From the NCBI GenBank assembly GCA_011959285.1, contig BLLW01000004.1, positions 17,171-81,170 on the forward strand: a DNA stretch of 64,000 nt. The letters run 5' to 3'. The DNA is from Lachnospiraceae bacterium. GTDB lineage: Bacteria; Bacillota; Clostridia; Lachnospirales; Lachnospiraceae. This document shows positions 54,276 to 61,824 of the stretch, piece after piece. The notes under the pieces are model-generated. The model made no database searches. It was given only the letters and a program-made list of their open reading frames with translations, and was not told where the DNA came from. Positions within the stretch are counted from its first letter, which is position 1. Every line of letters begins with the position of its first letter. The translations under genes were made by a program, and so were the position numbers.

Positions 54276-54313
54276 ATTTTACAACTTATGCACATTCAGA
54301 ACAGAAACTTCGT
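54276..54313 (-). promoter_or_regulatory. candidate agrD promoter with LytTR-type direct repeats
   Basis: A TAAAAT -10 (54276-54281) has no good -35. Instead two similar sites, CATAAGTTG (54282-54290) and ACGAAGTTT (54305-54313) on the minus strand, lie 23 bases apart start to start, as expected for LytTR regulators binding about two helix turns apart. Confidence 0.3.
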
Positions 54314-54349
54314 GATTTTTGTCGTTTTTTACGCAATTTTTGCAAAAAA

Positions 54350-54381
54350 GAACTGTAGGGTCTTGCCTTTCCCCACAGTTC
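54350..54381 (-). terminator. terminator after the agr kinase gene
   Basis: GAACTGT / ACAGTTC with an inner GGG/CCT extension, followed on the minus strand by TTTTTT. Separates the regulator-kinase unit from agrD-agrB, so agrDB must have its own promoter. Confidence 0.75.
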
Positions 54382-54384
54382 CTT

Positions 54385-55719
54385 TTACTTTTTAATCCTT
54401 TCATCTTCCCTCACTGGAAGAACCACCAGTGAACTAAATACTCCTTTTTCATAAAAGCTATGCAAAAATCCTCCATATCCTGTAACAATCTGCTTCACAT
54501 TCTGGATTCCAAATCCATGCCTTCGCTTATCTTCCTTGCTGGTTATGAATATCCCGTCTGTCTGCCGTATTTCATCCTTGTAATTATTTACGATTTTCAT
54601 GACCGAAAAGCTGCCATCATTTTGCGTGTACATGTATATCTTCACATAACCGTTTGCACAGCCTGATGCGGCTTCCATGGCATTGTCTATCAGATTCCCC
54701 GTGACGGCAATCAGGTCTATATCCTTTATCTGCCTCACCATAAACTCCGGCTCCACGGTGATATGTATGGCAATTCCTTTCTGCCCTGCCTCTTTCCTCT
54801 TCTCGTTTAAGATTGCATTCAGGAGCCTGTGTCCGCAAAAAATCACCGTCTCCGTATCGGCAGCCTGTATCTTTAACTCTGAGACAATTCCCAGAACATC
54901 CTTATCATGATTTTCAGCCGCTGCCTCTCCGATTGTCTTTAAGTAATGATGGAAGTCGTGAATCAGACTGGCATGCCGTTGGTTCATCTCCTCCACCTGC
55001 TCGTAATACCGCTCCTCCATTTCCATTCTGGCTATCATCAGCTCCTGCTGACGGAGCCTTTCTGTTGTAGATGAGTACCTGTCAAATACATAAAACGTAA
55101 GAACGCTTCCCACAATTGCCAGAATGCTGCTGAAAATTAGCAGCACCTTTCCGATTCCCATGGAAGCAAAATCGATGTTCAAATATGCAATCGCTATCAT
55201 AATTCCCATCATTGATACCGGGACTACGATATAGAGCATCAGATTCTTCAAGTTCATCTTGTTGCTTGTATTCTTCGGGATTCTTTTCACCACATTGAAG
55301 AATATAAAGGACAACAGCTTGGCGCAGAGCAGGGAATAAATTGTAGAAATAGGATTTTTCTGTATATCACTCATGGAAAAATCTGAAGGAAGCGAGAGAA
55401 GGACAATCGCGATAAATTCACTGCCCGACATGATTGCTGTCGCCATGACGTAATAGACGATCCGCTTGAAGAAGCCGCCGTAGAAAGCGCAAAAAAGAAT
55501 AAGCAGGTAAATCACCTGCATAGCAGTAATATTGATAACTGAATTGTTCAGCGCATTGACGATGAACACGCAGGCAGAGCTCCCCAAGACAATCAGGACC
55601 CTCTTATGCTTCTCGCTTAACGTTTCTTTTAATGGGAAAAAGGAGGAAAAGAAATCAAACATCAGATACACTTCAAAGATGCAGACAAAGACCTGCACCA
55701 GTCTATACATTTCGCCCAA
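54385..55719 (-). CDS. AgrC-like GHKL sensor histidine kinase
   Basis: Membrane receptor kinase for the AgrD peptide, 444 residues. Six to seven hydrophobic helices fill the first 210 residues. A coiled-coil linker (RLRQQELMIARMEMEERYYEQ) leads to the phospho-acceptor region ASLIHDFHHYLKTI (His in a LIHDFHHY box). The GHKL ATPase domain follows, with N-box LIAVTGNLIDNAMEAA and G-box RRHGFGIQNVK. The start is taken as TTG 55719 because AGGTGAG lies five bases upstream; ATG 55710 is an alternative. Seven bases after the response regulator gene. Confidence 0.9.
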   Translation of the reverse strand: MGEMYRLVQVFVCIFEVYLMFDFFSSFFPLKETLSEKHKRVLIVLGSSACVFIVNALNNSVINITAMQVIYLLILFCAFYGGFFKRIVYYVMATAIMSGSEFIAIVLLSLPSDFSMSDIQKNPISTIYSLLCAKLLSFIFFNVVKRIPKNTSNKMNLKNLMLYIVVPVSMMGIMIAIAYLNIDFASMGIGKVLLIFSSILAIVGSVLTFYVFDRYSSTTERLRQQELMIARMEMEERYYEQVEEMNQRHASLIHDFHHYLKTIGEAAAENHDKDVLGIVSELKIQAADTETVIFCGHRLLNAILNEKRKEAGQKGIAIHITVEPEFMVRQIKDIDLIAVTGNLIDNAMEAASGCANGYVKIYMYTQNDGSFSVMKIVNNYKDEIRQTDGIFITSKEDKRRHGFGIQNVKQIVTGYGGFLHSFYEKGVFSSLVVLPVREDERIKK

Positions 55720-55725
55720 TTTATC

Positions 55726-56478
55726 TCACCTCTTGTATTTTGCTGCCATAAATCTCGCAAATACGTTTTGAAATTCCTTAGACCGCGACCTTGCAATCGT
55801 CAGCGTCGTTCCGTCCGACAGCTTTACGCTCTGTACATCCATTCCCACTATATATGCCATATTTATGATATAACTGTTATGTGCCCTCACAAACCCACAG
55901 CTCTCATTGAGTGTTTCATAAACAGCATTCAGACTCATTCCAGTCCGTAATGTCTCATTGGGAAACTGCTTTTTTAACTTTCCGCAGGCAAATACTTCAC
56001 TTCCCCCGTACCTGATTGCAATATACAAAATCGATTCGGGGTAGACTCTGATTTGCTCCTTTCCGGCACTGTATTTGCACATAATGTAAGGATAACTCTT
56101 CTGTTCCTGCATCTTATCTACGATATCCTTCATTTCCTGCAGCATCTCATCGTCTGTATATCTTTTCAGCAGATATCGGTACGGCGACACCCTAAAGTGC
56201 TCTGCCGCAGGTTCCACTTTCCCTGTGCAGAATACAAGGAGCATATTTCTGTCAATATCCCTTAATTTTCTTGCCGTCTCATAACCATCCATACTTCCCA
56301 TCTGGATATCCAGTATGACCAGATCAAAATCTATTGATGTGCTAAAAAGAAGTTCCTCACCGGAAAGGAACTCATAAAACAATACGGTGCTTTCATCCAT
56401 GCCTTCTATTTTCAAAAGCATCTTTTTCAAAAAGACGATGTAATTTATATCGTCCTCACATATCGCTATTCTGTACAT
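55726..56478 (-). CDS. AgrA-like LytTR response regulator
   Basis: Cytoplasmic transcription activator, 250 residues. Receiver domain: acidic pair in IAICEDDINY, phospho-acceptor Asp in LVILDIQMGSMDGYETA, and Lys in YRYLLKRY. The C-terminal LytTR DNA-binding domain (about 145-250) includes CGFVRAHNSYIINMAYI and DGTTLTIARSRSKEFQNVFARFM, typical of AgrA/LytR. Just upstream of its kinase and downstream of an XRE regulator. Likely target: the agrD-agrB promoter. Confidence 0.92.
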   Translation of the reverse strand: MYRIAICEDDINYIVFLKKMLLKIEGMDESTVLFYEFLSGEELLFSTSIDFDLVILDIQMGSMDGYETARKLRDIDRNMLLVFCTGKVEPAAEHFRVSPYRYLLKRYTDDEMLQEMKDIVDKMQEQKSYPYIMCKYSAGKEQIRVYPESILYIAIRYGGSEVFACGKLKKQFPNETLRTGMSLNAVYETLNESCGFVRAHNSYIINMAYIVGMDVQSVKLSDGTTLTIARSRSKEFQNVFARFMAAKYKR

Positions 56479-56522
56479 ATTTCATCCCCGTGTACATTTA
56501 TCTTTTGTATTCTTATCGTGTA

Positions 56523-56858
56523 TTAATGCTGATTCCTGCCCCTATGTTCCAGCATGACATCCAGCACATCAAAAATCCTATTCTGCTCCTCCTTGGGAAG
56601 ACTGCCGATTTTTTCCATGTATTCTGACATTCGGACCTCATATCCTCTGTTTATGACACCTTCCAGAATCTCATCTGCGGTAGCGCCCAGCGCATTAATG
56701 ATCCGCACAAGCGTTTCCAGCTTGGGAACCTTTTCACCCCGTTCTATCATACCGATATATGTACCAGTCACTTCCGCCTTGCCTGCCAGAATATCCTGTT
56801 TCCAAGACTTTGCAAGACGTTTCTTTCTAATGTTTCTGCCAATACTTGACATATCCAT
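56523..56858 (-). CDS. XRE-family helix-turn-helix regulator
   Basis: About 111 residues. The HTH_3 domain (about 5-60) reads IGRNIRKKRLAKSWKQDILA, then TGTYIGMIERGEKVPKLETLVRI with recognition helix; a C-terminal helical tail (RMSEYMEKIGSLPKEEQNRI) may be for oligomerisation. ATG 56858 is chosen for GGGGGTGG upstream. 44 bases before the agrA-like gene in the same direction, so it may be part of that operon. Confidence 0.85.
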   Translation of the reverse strand: MDMSSIGRNIRKKRLAKSWKQDILAGKAEVTGTYIGMIERGEKVPKLETLVRIINALGATADEILEGVINRGYEVRMSEYMEKIGSLPKEEQNRIFDVLDVMLEHRGRNQH

Positions 56859-56971
56859 ACAAACCACCCCCATCAGTTATTTTGGCATACAATTAGTTTA
56901 TCCTATGAAGCCTATGTTATACAGGAACCACAGGGAAGTCGTATTAACCATTGGTTTATATGCCATGCATT

Positions 56972-57991
56972 TTATGGATTATCAAATCGAATTAAATTAT
57001 ATTTTTCAATATAATCGTTGATTAAAGATTCGGCATAATTTAGCGCCGTCGCATAACCACACTCCTGCAAATGCTGGCATGCAAGTACATAATTTTCACA
57101 TCCTATCACTGATTCGTAACGCAGTCTTCTGCTTCCCTCCATCCGCCTCGTGGCAATATAATCATTGTGATCCAAAATAGACTGCTCCCAGCTTTCATAT
57201 GCCCGCCACTGTGTCTGATCGACGGTATAATAGCTGCCATCCTCGCGCTGCTCCACCGCTTCTTTTATATAAATCCTTCCTGTCCATCCATTTTTCTTTA
57301 TGCCGAACAAAGCATTGGCTTTTTGCGCCAGCTCCGAAGTTCCCCTTGCAGATTCCTTTATTGCCTGCGCTGCCACCACAGATGGCAGCATGATTCTTCG
57401 TTCCTCCCAATCCTTTTGGGCAATCTGCCCCACATATTCTTCAAAAGACAGATTATCCGTTTCCCCACTACCACAAATGCCGTCTGCAATCGCCTTCGCC
57501 GCTGCATCTTCGCCTCCTGCCCTTCCATATGTATCCACATCTTCTTGATTGTCACAAAAGCATACTTCCACCAGCATAGCCTTTGCTTTCGTCCCGCGAA
57601 TGACATATAAGTGATTCCCCTTTTTAATCCCCCTGTTTATAAATCCAAGATTAGCAAGATTGCTGCAGATACAAAGCGCTTCCTTGTATTGACGTCCATC
57701 ATAAGTAAAAACTTCCACCCCTTGACCAGTATGCATAATAGAAGCATTAAAATGGATGCTGATAAACCAGTCTAACTCCTGGTTATTTGCAACAGCTGCC
57801 ACTTCCATTAGATATTGTTTTTGCGATTGTGCCCGATCCACCGTGCAGTCTACTGCTTCAATCCCTCTTTCCTTTAGCAGCTCCATTAAAACATGTCCAA
57901 CACGCCGTGTGTGCTCTGATTCCGCTATCAGTCCATTGGTCCCGCTGCCAGGTCCGCTGACGGTATGCCCACAGTTTATTCCAACTCTCAT
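56972..57991 (-). CDS. endolysin: N-acetylmuramoyl-L-alanine amidase plus glucosaminidase
   Basis: Two-domain cell-wall hydrolase, 339 residues, no signal peptide. Amidase_3 domain (about 1-175) with zinc ligands His9 (INCGHT), Glu24 (AESEHT), His80 (FISIHFNAS) and catalytic Glu142 (MLVEVCFCDN). FlgJ-like glucosaminidase domain about 190-339 (LPSVVAAQAIKESARGTSELAQ, with catalytic Glu in KESARG; NALFGIKKNGWTG). GAGGG precedes ATG 57991. It follows the holin gene by 13 bases. Export would depend on the holin. Confidence 0.92.
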   Translation of the reverse strand: MRVGINCGHTVSGPGSGTNGLIAESEHTRRVGHVLMELLKERGIEAVDCTVDRAQSQKQYLMEVAAVANNQELDWFISIHFNASIMHTGQGVEVFTYDGRQYKEALCICSNLANLGFINRGIKKGNHLYVIRGTKAKAMLVEVCFCDNQEDVDTYGRAGGEDAAAKAIADGICGSGETDNLSFEEYVGQIAQKDWEERRIMLPSVVAAQAIKESARGTSELAQKANALFGIKKNGWTGRIYIKEAVEQREDGSYYTVDQTQWRAYESWEQSILDHNDYIATRRMEGSRRLRYESVIGCENYVLACQHLQECGYATALNYAESLINDYIEKYNLIRFDNP

Positions 57992-58004
57992 AATGCACCC
58001 TCTT

Positions 58005-58211
58005 TCACTGTGTTTTCAGTTCCGGCAGCCCCGCAACAGAAGTAAGTAAGGAAAGCACACCCGCCAGCAACGCTGCCGATACAGTCATCATCCAGTTTAC
58101 ATCCCCTAAAACCACTGCCGTGCCGATTGTTGCAGCCGCCGTCTGTGCCATGGTCTTTACCGCCCTTATGCCTGCTGCCTTCATCCAATTTATTATCTTT
58201 TCATTCTTCAT
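58005..58211 (-). CDS. phage-type holin
   Basis: 68 residues. A basic N-terminus (KNEKIINWMKAAGIRAVKT) is followed by two hydrophobic segments (MAQTAAATIGTAVVLGDV and WMMTVSAALLAGVLSLLTS). The size and layout match r1t-type phage holins, which make membrane pores that release the endolysin. GGGGAGG lies 11 bases before ATG 58211. Directly upstream of the endolysin. Confidence 0.85.
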   Translation of the reverse strand: MKNEKIINWMKAAGIRAVKTMAQTAAATIGTAVVLGDVNWMMTVSAALLAGVLSLLTSVAGLPELKTQ

Positions 58212-58228
58212 AGTCTTATTGTCCTCCC

Positions 58229-58531
58229 CTAAAATAAAGTCAGCACTGCCGTCATGACGGCGCCTACGATACTGCCTGTCAGCGCCGTTATGATTGCCGT
58301 CTTGACAAGCTTTCCCGTCTCTGCCGGTACCCGCTCTAATGCTTCCAGCCTTTCCCCCTGCCGGTTCAGCTCCTGCAGCATATTTTCCATACTGACCGCC
58401 ATCCTATTTACCGAGATAGCAAGTTCCTGTATTGCCTTACTCTGCCCTTCCAAATCGTTGACCCGATATTTAAGGGATTCTATGTCGTGCTCGTGAACCT
58501 CTATCCGCACCGCAATCTCCGCTTCTCCCAT
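58229..58531 (-). CDS. XhlA-like hemolysin/lysis accessory protein
   Basis: About 100 residues. A long coiled-coil (VRIEVHEHDIESLKYRVNDL to LNRQGERLEALER) ends in a C-terminal transmembrane helix (TAIITALTGSIVGAVMTAVL). This matches the XhlA/BhlA-like proteins next to holins in PBSX-type lysis cassettes. ATG 58531 is favoured because AAAGGGG lies upstream at normal spacing. Confidence 0.8.
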   Translation of the reverse strand: MGEAEIAVRIEVHEHDIESLKYRVNDLEGQSKAIQELAISVNRMAVSMENMLQELNRQGERLEALERVPAETGKLVKTAIITALTGSIVGAVMTAVLTLF

Positions 58532-58577
58532 GCCGTACACCCCTTTCTTTTTGTTTCTATTGATAATGAGTGGGGTT

Positions 58578-59126
58578 TTAGAAAATAGTAAATAGGTTCA
58601 GAGATCTTTTTATTTTATTCAGCGCCCGGTTCTTTAACTGGTTTACTGCCTGCCTGGATTTGCTCGATAACCTGGCAATTTCCGCAGTCGTATATCCTTC
58701 TATATAAAGCTGATAAATGACCTGACATTCATTGTCATTCAGCACTTCCCTAAGCCCAAATTCCACAAACAAGTCTGTCTCGTCCTCTGTCGCAGATTTT
58801 GCATCCACATAATACATCTGCTCTTCCGTGAGATCCGATAATGCAACTTCATTTTTATACTTGATTATTTTTGTAATTGCCTTTTTATAATAATTTTTGA
58901 TAGATACATTTATGTATGACACGATAATCTCATCTTTGGTACAAATCAATTTTTTTAAATTAAGCGACTTGATCAATCCGATATAGTAAAGCATCAAATC
59001 CTCATAAGCATCCTCGTAATTTAGCTTTGCCGCGTACTTCTTCAGCAGCGGCTGGAACCTTTCAATTAATTCTGTCATTGCGTTTTGGTCGTTACTTTGT
59101 ACACTGCTTATTAATTCGTACAGCAT
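58578..59126 (-). CDS. sigma-70-like (UviA/TcdR- or Xpf-type) regulator
   Basis: About 182 residues. Region 2-like helices are seen (DQNAMTELIERFQPLLKKYA, YEDAYEDLMLYYIGLIKSL). The C-terminal region 4 is a helix-turn-helix (VIYQLYIEGYTTAEIARLSS then KSRQAVNQLKNRALNKIKRS). It resembles small sigma factors that drive toxin, bacteriocin or phage late genes. AAGGAGGAG precedes ATG 59126 at nine bases. It is first in line before the XhlA-like, holin and endolysin genes, so it probably switches on the lysis cassette. Confidence 0.8.
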   Translation of the reverse strand: MLYELISSVQSNDQNAMTELIERFQPLLKKYAAKLNYEDAYEDLMLYYIGLIKSLNLKKLICTKDEIIVSYINVSIKNYYKKAITKIIKYKNEVALSDLTEEQMYYVDAKSATEDETDLFVEFGLREVLNDNECQVIYQLYIEGYTTAEIARLSSKSRQAVNQLKNRALNKIKRSLNLFTIF

Positions 59127-59294
59127 ATCTATCCACTCCTCCTTATTTTTTTTAAAGAGGAGCTTTATTTTATATGTAAACATAAAAAATGCTTTTTTGA
59201 CAAAAAATTGGATTTTGGTCAGAAAGTACGTGAAATTTGTATTATCGATAGCTCTTTTTGATGTAGTTGGGTATTTTTTGTCAGGATTTGGGCA

Positions 59295-59321
59295 TAAAAA
59301 AACGCCACCCTTGAAGTGACG
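59295..59321 (-). terminator. terminator after the Panacea antitoxin gene
   Basis: CGTCAC / GTGGCG stem with an inner ACTT/AGGG part, followed on the minus strand by seven T residues. Confidence 0.75.
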
Positions 59322-59336
59322 ATTTTTCTATCTGTA

Positions 59337-60341
59337 TTAGATTATATTATTCAAATACCTTTTGATATTAGATAAATTGGATAAATTTATATTATACTCT
59401 TGAGAAATGAGATTATAATACACAGCAATATGTTGTTTATCAATCATCGCGTTACACAGCTCACCTTCTCTATATCCTTCCCTTGCTTTTATATAAGGGC
59501 TTTCCCGATGACAAATTTCTTCTAATGCTTTTGCACTATATATATCAAAATAATATTTTTTTACAGCTTCCAGAACCTTTACCTCATTTTCCTTAAATTC
59601 GGTTATTTCTGCTATTTGGGGCAATGGCATATATTTAAATTTTTTAAAGTACTCATAAACCTTCGGATAAACTGCGCCATGAACCCACGCCTGACAATTA
59701 TCATCAAACATTTCTTCACCTAATAATACAGTGCTCCAGCTTTGCACAAAATATAATAATTTCTGCAAAGCCAAATGAGTAATAGGCGCTTCCTCCGAAG
59801 ACCGTGCTAAAAACCAGTTAACAACATCAAATATTTTCCCATGAGTTTCTTTCAAATTATTTAGTTGATAAGCCACACTACTTTCAGCCTTTTTTAGTGC
59901 TTTTTTCTCCTTTTCCCCTTCCCCTGCTTCTTCGCAAAAGTTTTGCAATAACATTTGAAAAATATAAGGATTCCTTAATTCTTTAAGTCTATCGCTATTA
60001 TAGCTGTTCGGCGTATAATTCCCTCCGATATATCTCGTAAGAGTTATTTCCCCCCAGCCCAATAATTTACTTAAAAGCTTTTGACTAACATTGTAAAGTT
60101 CCAATATTTCTAATATTTCTTCACGTGTTATGATATTTGTTTGCTCACGTATTTTTTTGTTTGCCTTCTCCGCAATTTCTCTTTCAATTTCTTCATCATA
60201 TATAGGAGCTCCGCATATTTCGCAGAACGGAATGTTAACCAGCATTTCAAAATGATATCCATTCCCTTCATATTCTCTAATTACACTTTTTAACTCATAT
60301 GTATTTTTTGCTCCGCATTCAATGCATAATTTATTGTTCAT
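59337..60341 (-). CDS. antitoxin: MqsA-type zinc finger and HTH fused to a Panacea (SocA/DUF4065) domain
   Basis: 334 residues, three parts. The zinc ribbon has Cys6-x2-Cys9 (KLCIECGAK) and Cys40-x2-Cys43 (FCEICGAPI), as in MqsA. A helix-turn-helix lies about 75-110 (EEILELYNVSQKLLSKLLGW). The C-terminal Panacea/SocA-like domain (about 170-305) reads APITHLALQKLLYFVQSW and AWVHGAVYPKVYEYFKKF. Panacea domains occur in antitoxins that neutralise many unrelated toxins. It is encoded downstream of an MqsR-like toxin in the same direction, 145 bases apart. AAGGAG precedes ATG 60341. The HTH probably binds the palindromes upstream of the toxin gene. Confidence 0.88.
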   Translation of the reverse strand: MNNKLCIECGAKNTYELKSVIREYEGNGYHFEMLVNIPFCEICGAPIYDEEIEREIAEKANKKIREQTNIITREEILEILELYNVSQKLLSKLLGWGEITLTRYIGGNYTPNSYNSDRLKELRNPYIFQMLLQNFCEEAGEGEKEKKALKKAESSVAYQLNNLKETHGKIFDVVNWFLARSSEEAPITHLALQKLLYFVQSWSTVLLGEEMFDDNCQAWVHGAVYPKVYEYFKKFKYMPLPQIAEITEFKENEVKVLEAVKKYYFDIYSAKALEEICHRESPYIKAREGYREGELCNAMIDKQHIAVYYNLISQEYNINLSNLSNIKRYLNNII

Positions 60342-60417
60342 TTGGCCGCTCCTTTCTTCTTTTCTTTCATTTGTATTTAATCCTTAAAATTAATATATAT
60401 ATTTTATGTATATTTCC

Positions 60418-60438
60418 TTGGCAGAATTTATCTGCCAA
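60418..60438 (-). repeat. hairpin between toxin and antitoxin genes
   Basis: TTGGCAGA / TCTGCCAA, eight perfect pairs, five-base loop, in the 145-base gap. May set the toxin:antitoxin ratio or mark an mRNA end. Confidence 0.45.
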
Positions 60439-60486
60439 AGAAATAAATATAATTTTCAAAAGTAGTATTCGGTTTATATTATAATT

Positions 60487-60897
60487 TTATTCTTTATAAG
60501 GAAATTCTAACTTTCCATTTTTGTATTCAGGCTCTTCCGGATGAAACGACATAATTAATAAAATTTCGCCTTTTATCATTTTGATTTTTAATTTGACATA
60601 TAATCTTTCATCTTTGTCAACCATGTTTTTGGTAATTCCAAAAATCCAAAATTGTTCATTTTTGAATTTTTGATTATTATCGTCTGCTGTATAACTGTAA
60701 TTTGCAGTTTGAAGTTCACAGACTACTTTTTCCATATCTCTTTGCGTAATTCCTGTTTCTGACATATAGGTCAGCGTCTTATTAACTTTGCCTTTCCACG
60801 GCATATTATTAATTTGAACATTTCCTTTTAAGATTATGTCTTTTGCATGAGAAAGAAATTCTTGAACTTCTTTTTTATCTTTTTGGTATTCTGCCAT
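60487..60897 (-). CDS. MqsR-like toxin (putative mRNA interferase)
   Basis: About 136 residues. The family plan of MqsR is recognisable: an N-terminal helix (VQEFLSHAKDIILKGNVQI), a middle helix (TQRDMEKVVCELQTANYSY), then strands QFWIFGITKNMVDKDERLYVK and GEILLIMSFHPEEPEY. Identity to E. coli MqsR looks low by eye, so an RNase activity is inference, and another BECR-type toxin is possible. ATG 60897 is set by GAGGAGG. Preceded by a consensus promoter with two operators. Confidence 0.7.
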   Translation of the reverse strand: MAEYQKDKKEVQEFLSHAKDIILKGNVQINNMPWKGKVNKTLTYMSETGITQRDMEKVVCELQTANYSYTADDNNQKFKNEQFWIFGITKNMVDKDERLYVKLKIKMIKGEILLIMSFHPEEPEYKNGKLEFPYKE

Positions 60898-60943
60898 ACG
60901 GCACCTCCTCTCTCGTACACACCTTACCATAGGCGCCAATGAA

Positions 60944-61010
60944 AGTATCATTGATACTATAATTATAATATATTTTTTTTATTTGTCAACTTTTTGGTAT
61001 CATTGATAGT
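60944..61010 (-). promoter_or_regulatory. toxin-antitoxin promoter with two palindromic operators
   Basis: Minus-strand promoter TTGACA (60984-60989), 16-base spacer, TATAAT (60962-60967), both perfect consensus. A perfect 15-base palindrome AGTATCATTGATACT (60944-60958) covers the start-point region. A second copy of its core, TATCATTGATA (60998-61008), lies just upstream of the -35. The centres are 52 bases apart, about five helix turns. A natural autoregulation site. Confidence 0.85.
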
Positions 61011-61032
61011 TTCCAAAGCTATGAGGTGTAAA

Positions 61033-61431
61033 TTATATCATTACACTTTCACAAAATTTCTTTACATCATTCTCAAACAGGCAATAATCTATTTTGCCCC
61101 TCTTTGAAATGGCTTTTACAGATTTTAATATGTTATTTATGATTAATTTCTTTTTACCCGAAATATCTGAATTAACATATTCTTCATAATCAATCTGTAG
61201 ACTTACAGATGCAAAGCCATATCGAGGCTCACACTTCTTATGTTCCTTACAAAGACCTTTTTCTATAACTGATGACGGTGCAATAATTGGCACTATACCA
61301 ATAATGTTTATTATATCACTATATTTTTTCCGTTTCATAACATCAGCTAATTGCCTGCACATCCAATATATATCATCATCAACACCATACTCTTGTGTAT
61401 AATATGATGGTGAATTAATGTTCAAGTCCAT
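61033..61431 (-). CDS. immunity protein, Imm44-like
   Basis: About 132 residues, cytoplasmic. The segments MDLNINSPSYYTQEYGVDDD, IYWMCRQLADVMKRK and EPRYGFASVSLQIDYEEYV match what I know of the Imm44 family of polymorphic-toxin immunity proteins. GGAGG precedes ATG 61431. No cognate toxin is adjacent; it is one of several immunity-type genes in a row. Confidence 0.65.
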   Translation of the reverse strand: MDLNINSPSYYTQEYGVDDDIYWMCRQLADVMKRKKYSDIINIIGIVPIIAPSSVIEKGLCKEHKKCEPRYGFASVSLQIDYEEYVNSDISGKKKLIINNILKSVKAISKRGKIDYCLFENDVKKFCESVMI

Positions 61432-61505
61432 TGCCAACCTCCATTTACTACCATAAATATATACTCCAAATCAGCTTAATCTTCATCACAATATTCCATA
61501 CATTT

Positions 61506-61781
61506 TTACATTTTTTCAATTATCAAATCTATAGAATTTTCTTCTATCGAATTATATTCATCAAAATGAAAGTGGGTTCCCTTTTTTGCTTCCTCCTGTG
61601 CCAAGGCAATCAAATGATTCGCCAAAGAAAGCAATCCTTCTCTATTTGCTGAAATCAGTATTTCTCTATTTCTTTGTTCTACTTTAATGCTATAGCCTTC
61701 TTCCCATTTCAATTGCATTCCCTTATTTTTTTGACTGATTTTTCCATACATACCACTTTCCGATACAAACTTTACGTTCAT
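61506..61781 (-). CDS. immunity protein, Imm32-like
   Basis: 91 residues. SANREGLLSLANHLIALAQE and THFHFDEYNSIEENS match the Imm32 family (a G-L-x-x-L-A-x-x-L helix followed by an H-x-H-x-D segment). No ribosome binding site is seen before ATG 61781, so expression may depend on the upstream gene, or the start may be internal. Orphan immunity gene. Confidence 0.7.
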   Translation of the reverse strand: MNVKFVSESGMYGKISQKNKGMQLKWEEGYSIKVEQRNREILISANREGLLSLANHLIALAQEEAKKGTHFHFDEYNSIEENSIDLIIEKM

Positions 61782-61824
61782 GTTAACATTTTACACAGCA
61801 TGCCAGCTCAAGCAGCTTCTTTTC

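Noticed and set aside
57988..58188. Alternative frame over the holin
   Set aside because: Gly/Asp-rich shadow of the holin gene; the holin frame has the two membrane helices and the ribosome binding site.
56972..59126. Intact prophage
   Set aside because: Only lysis genes and a sigma-like gene are present; no integrase, capsid, tail or attachment repeats were found in the window.
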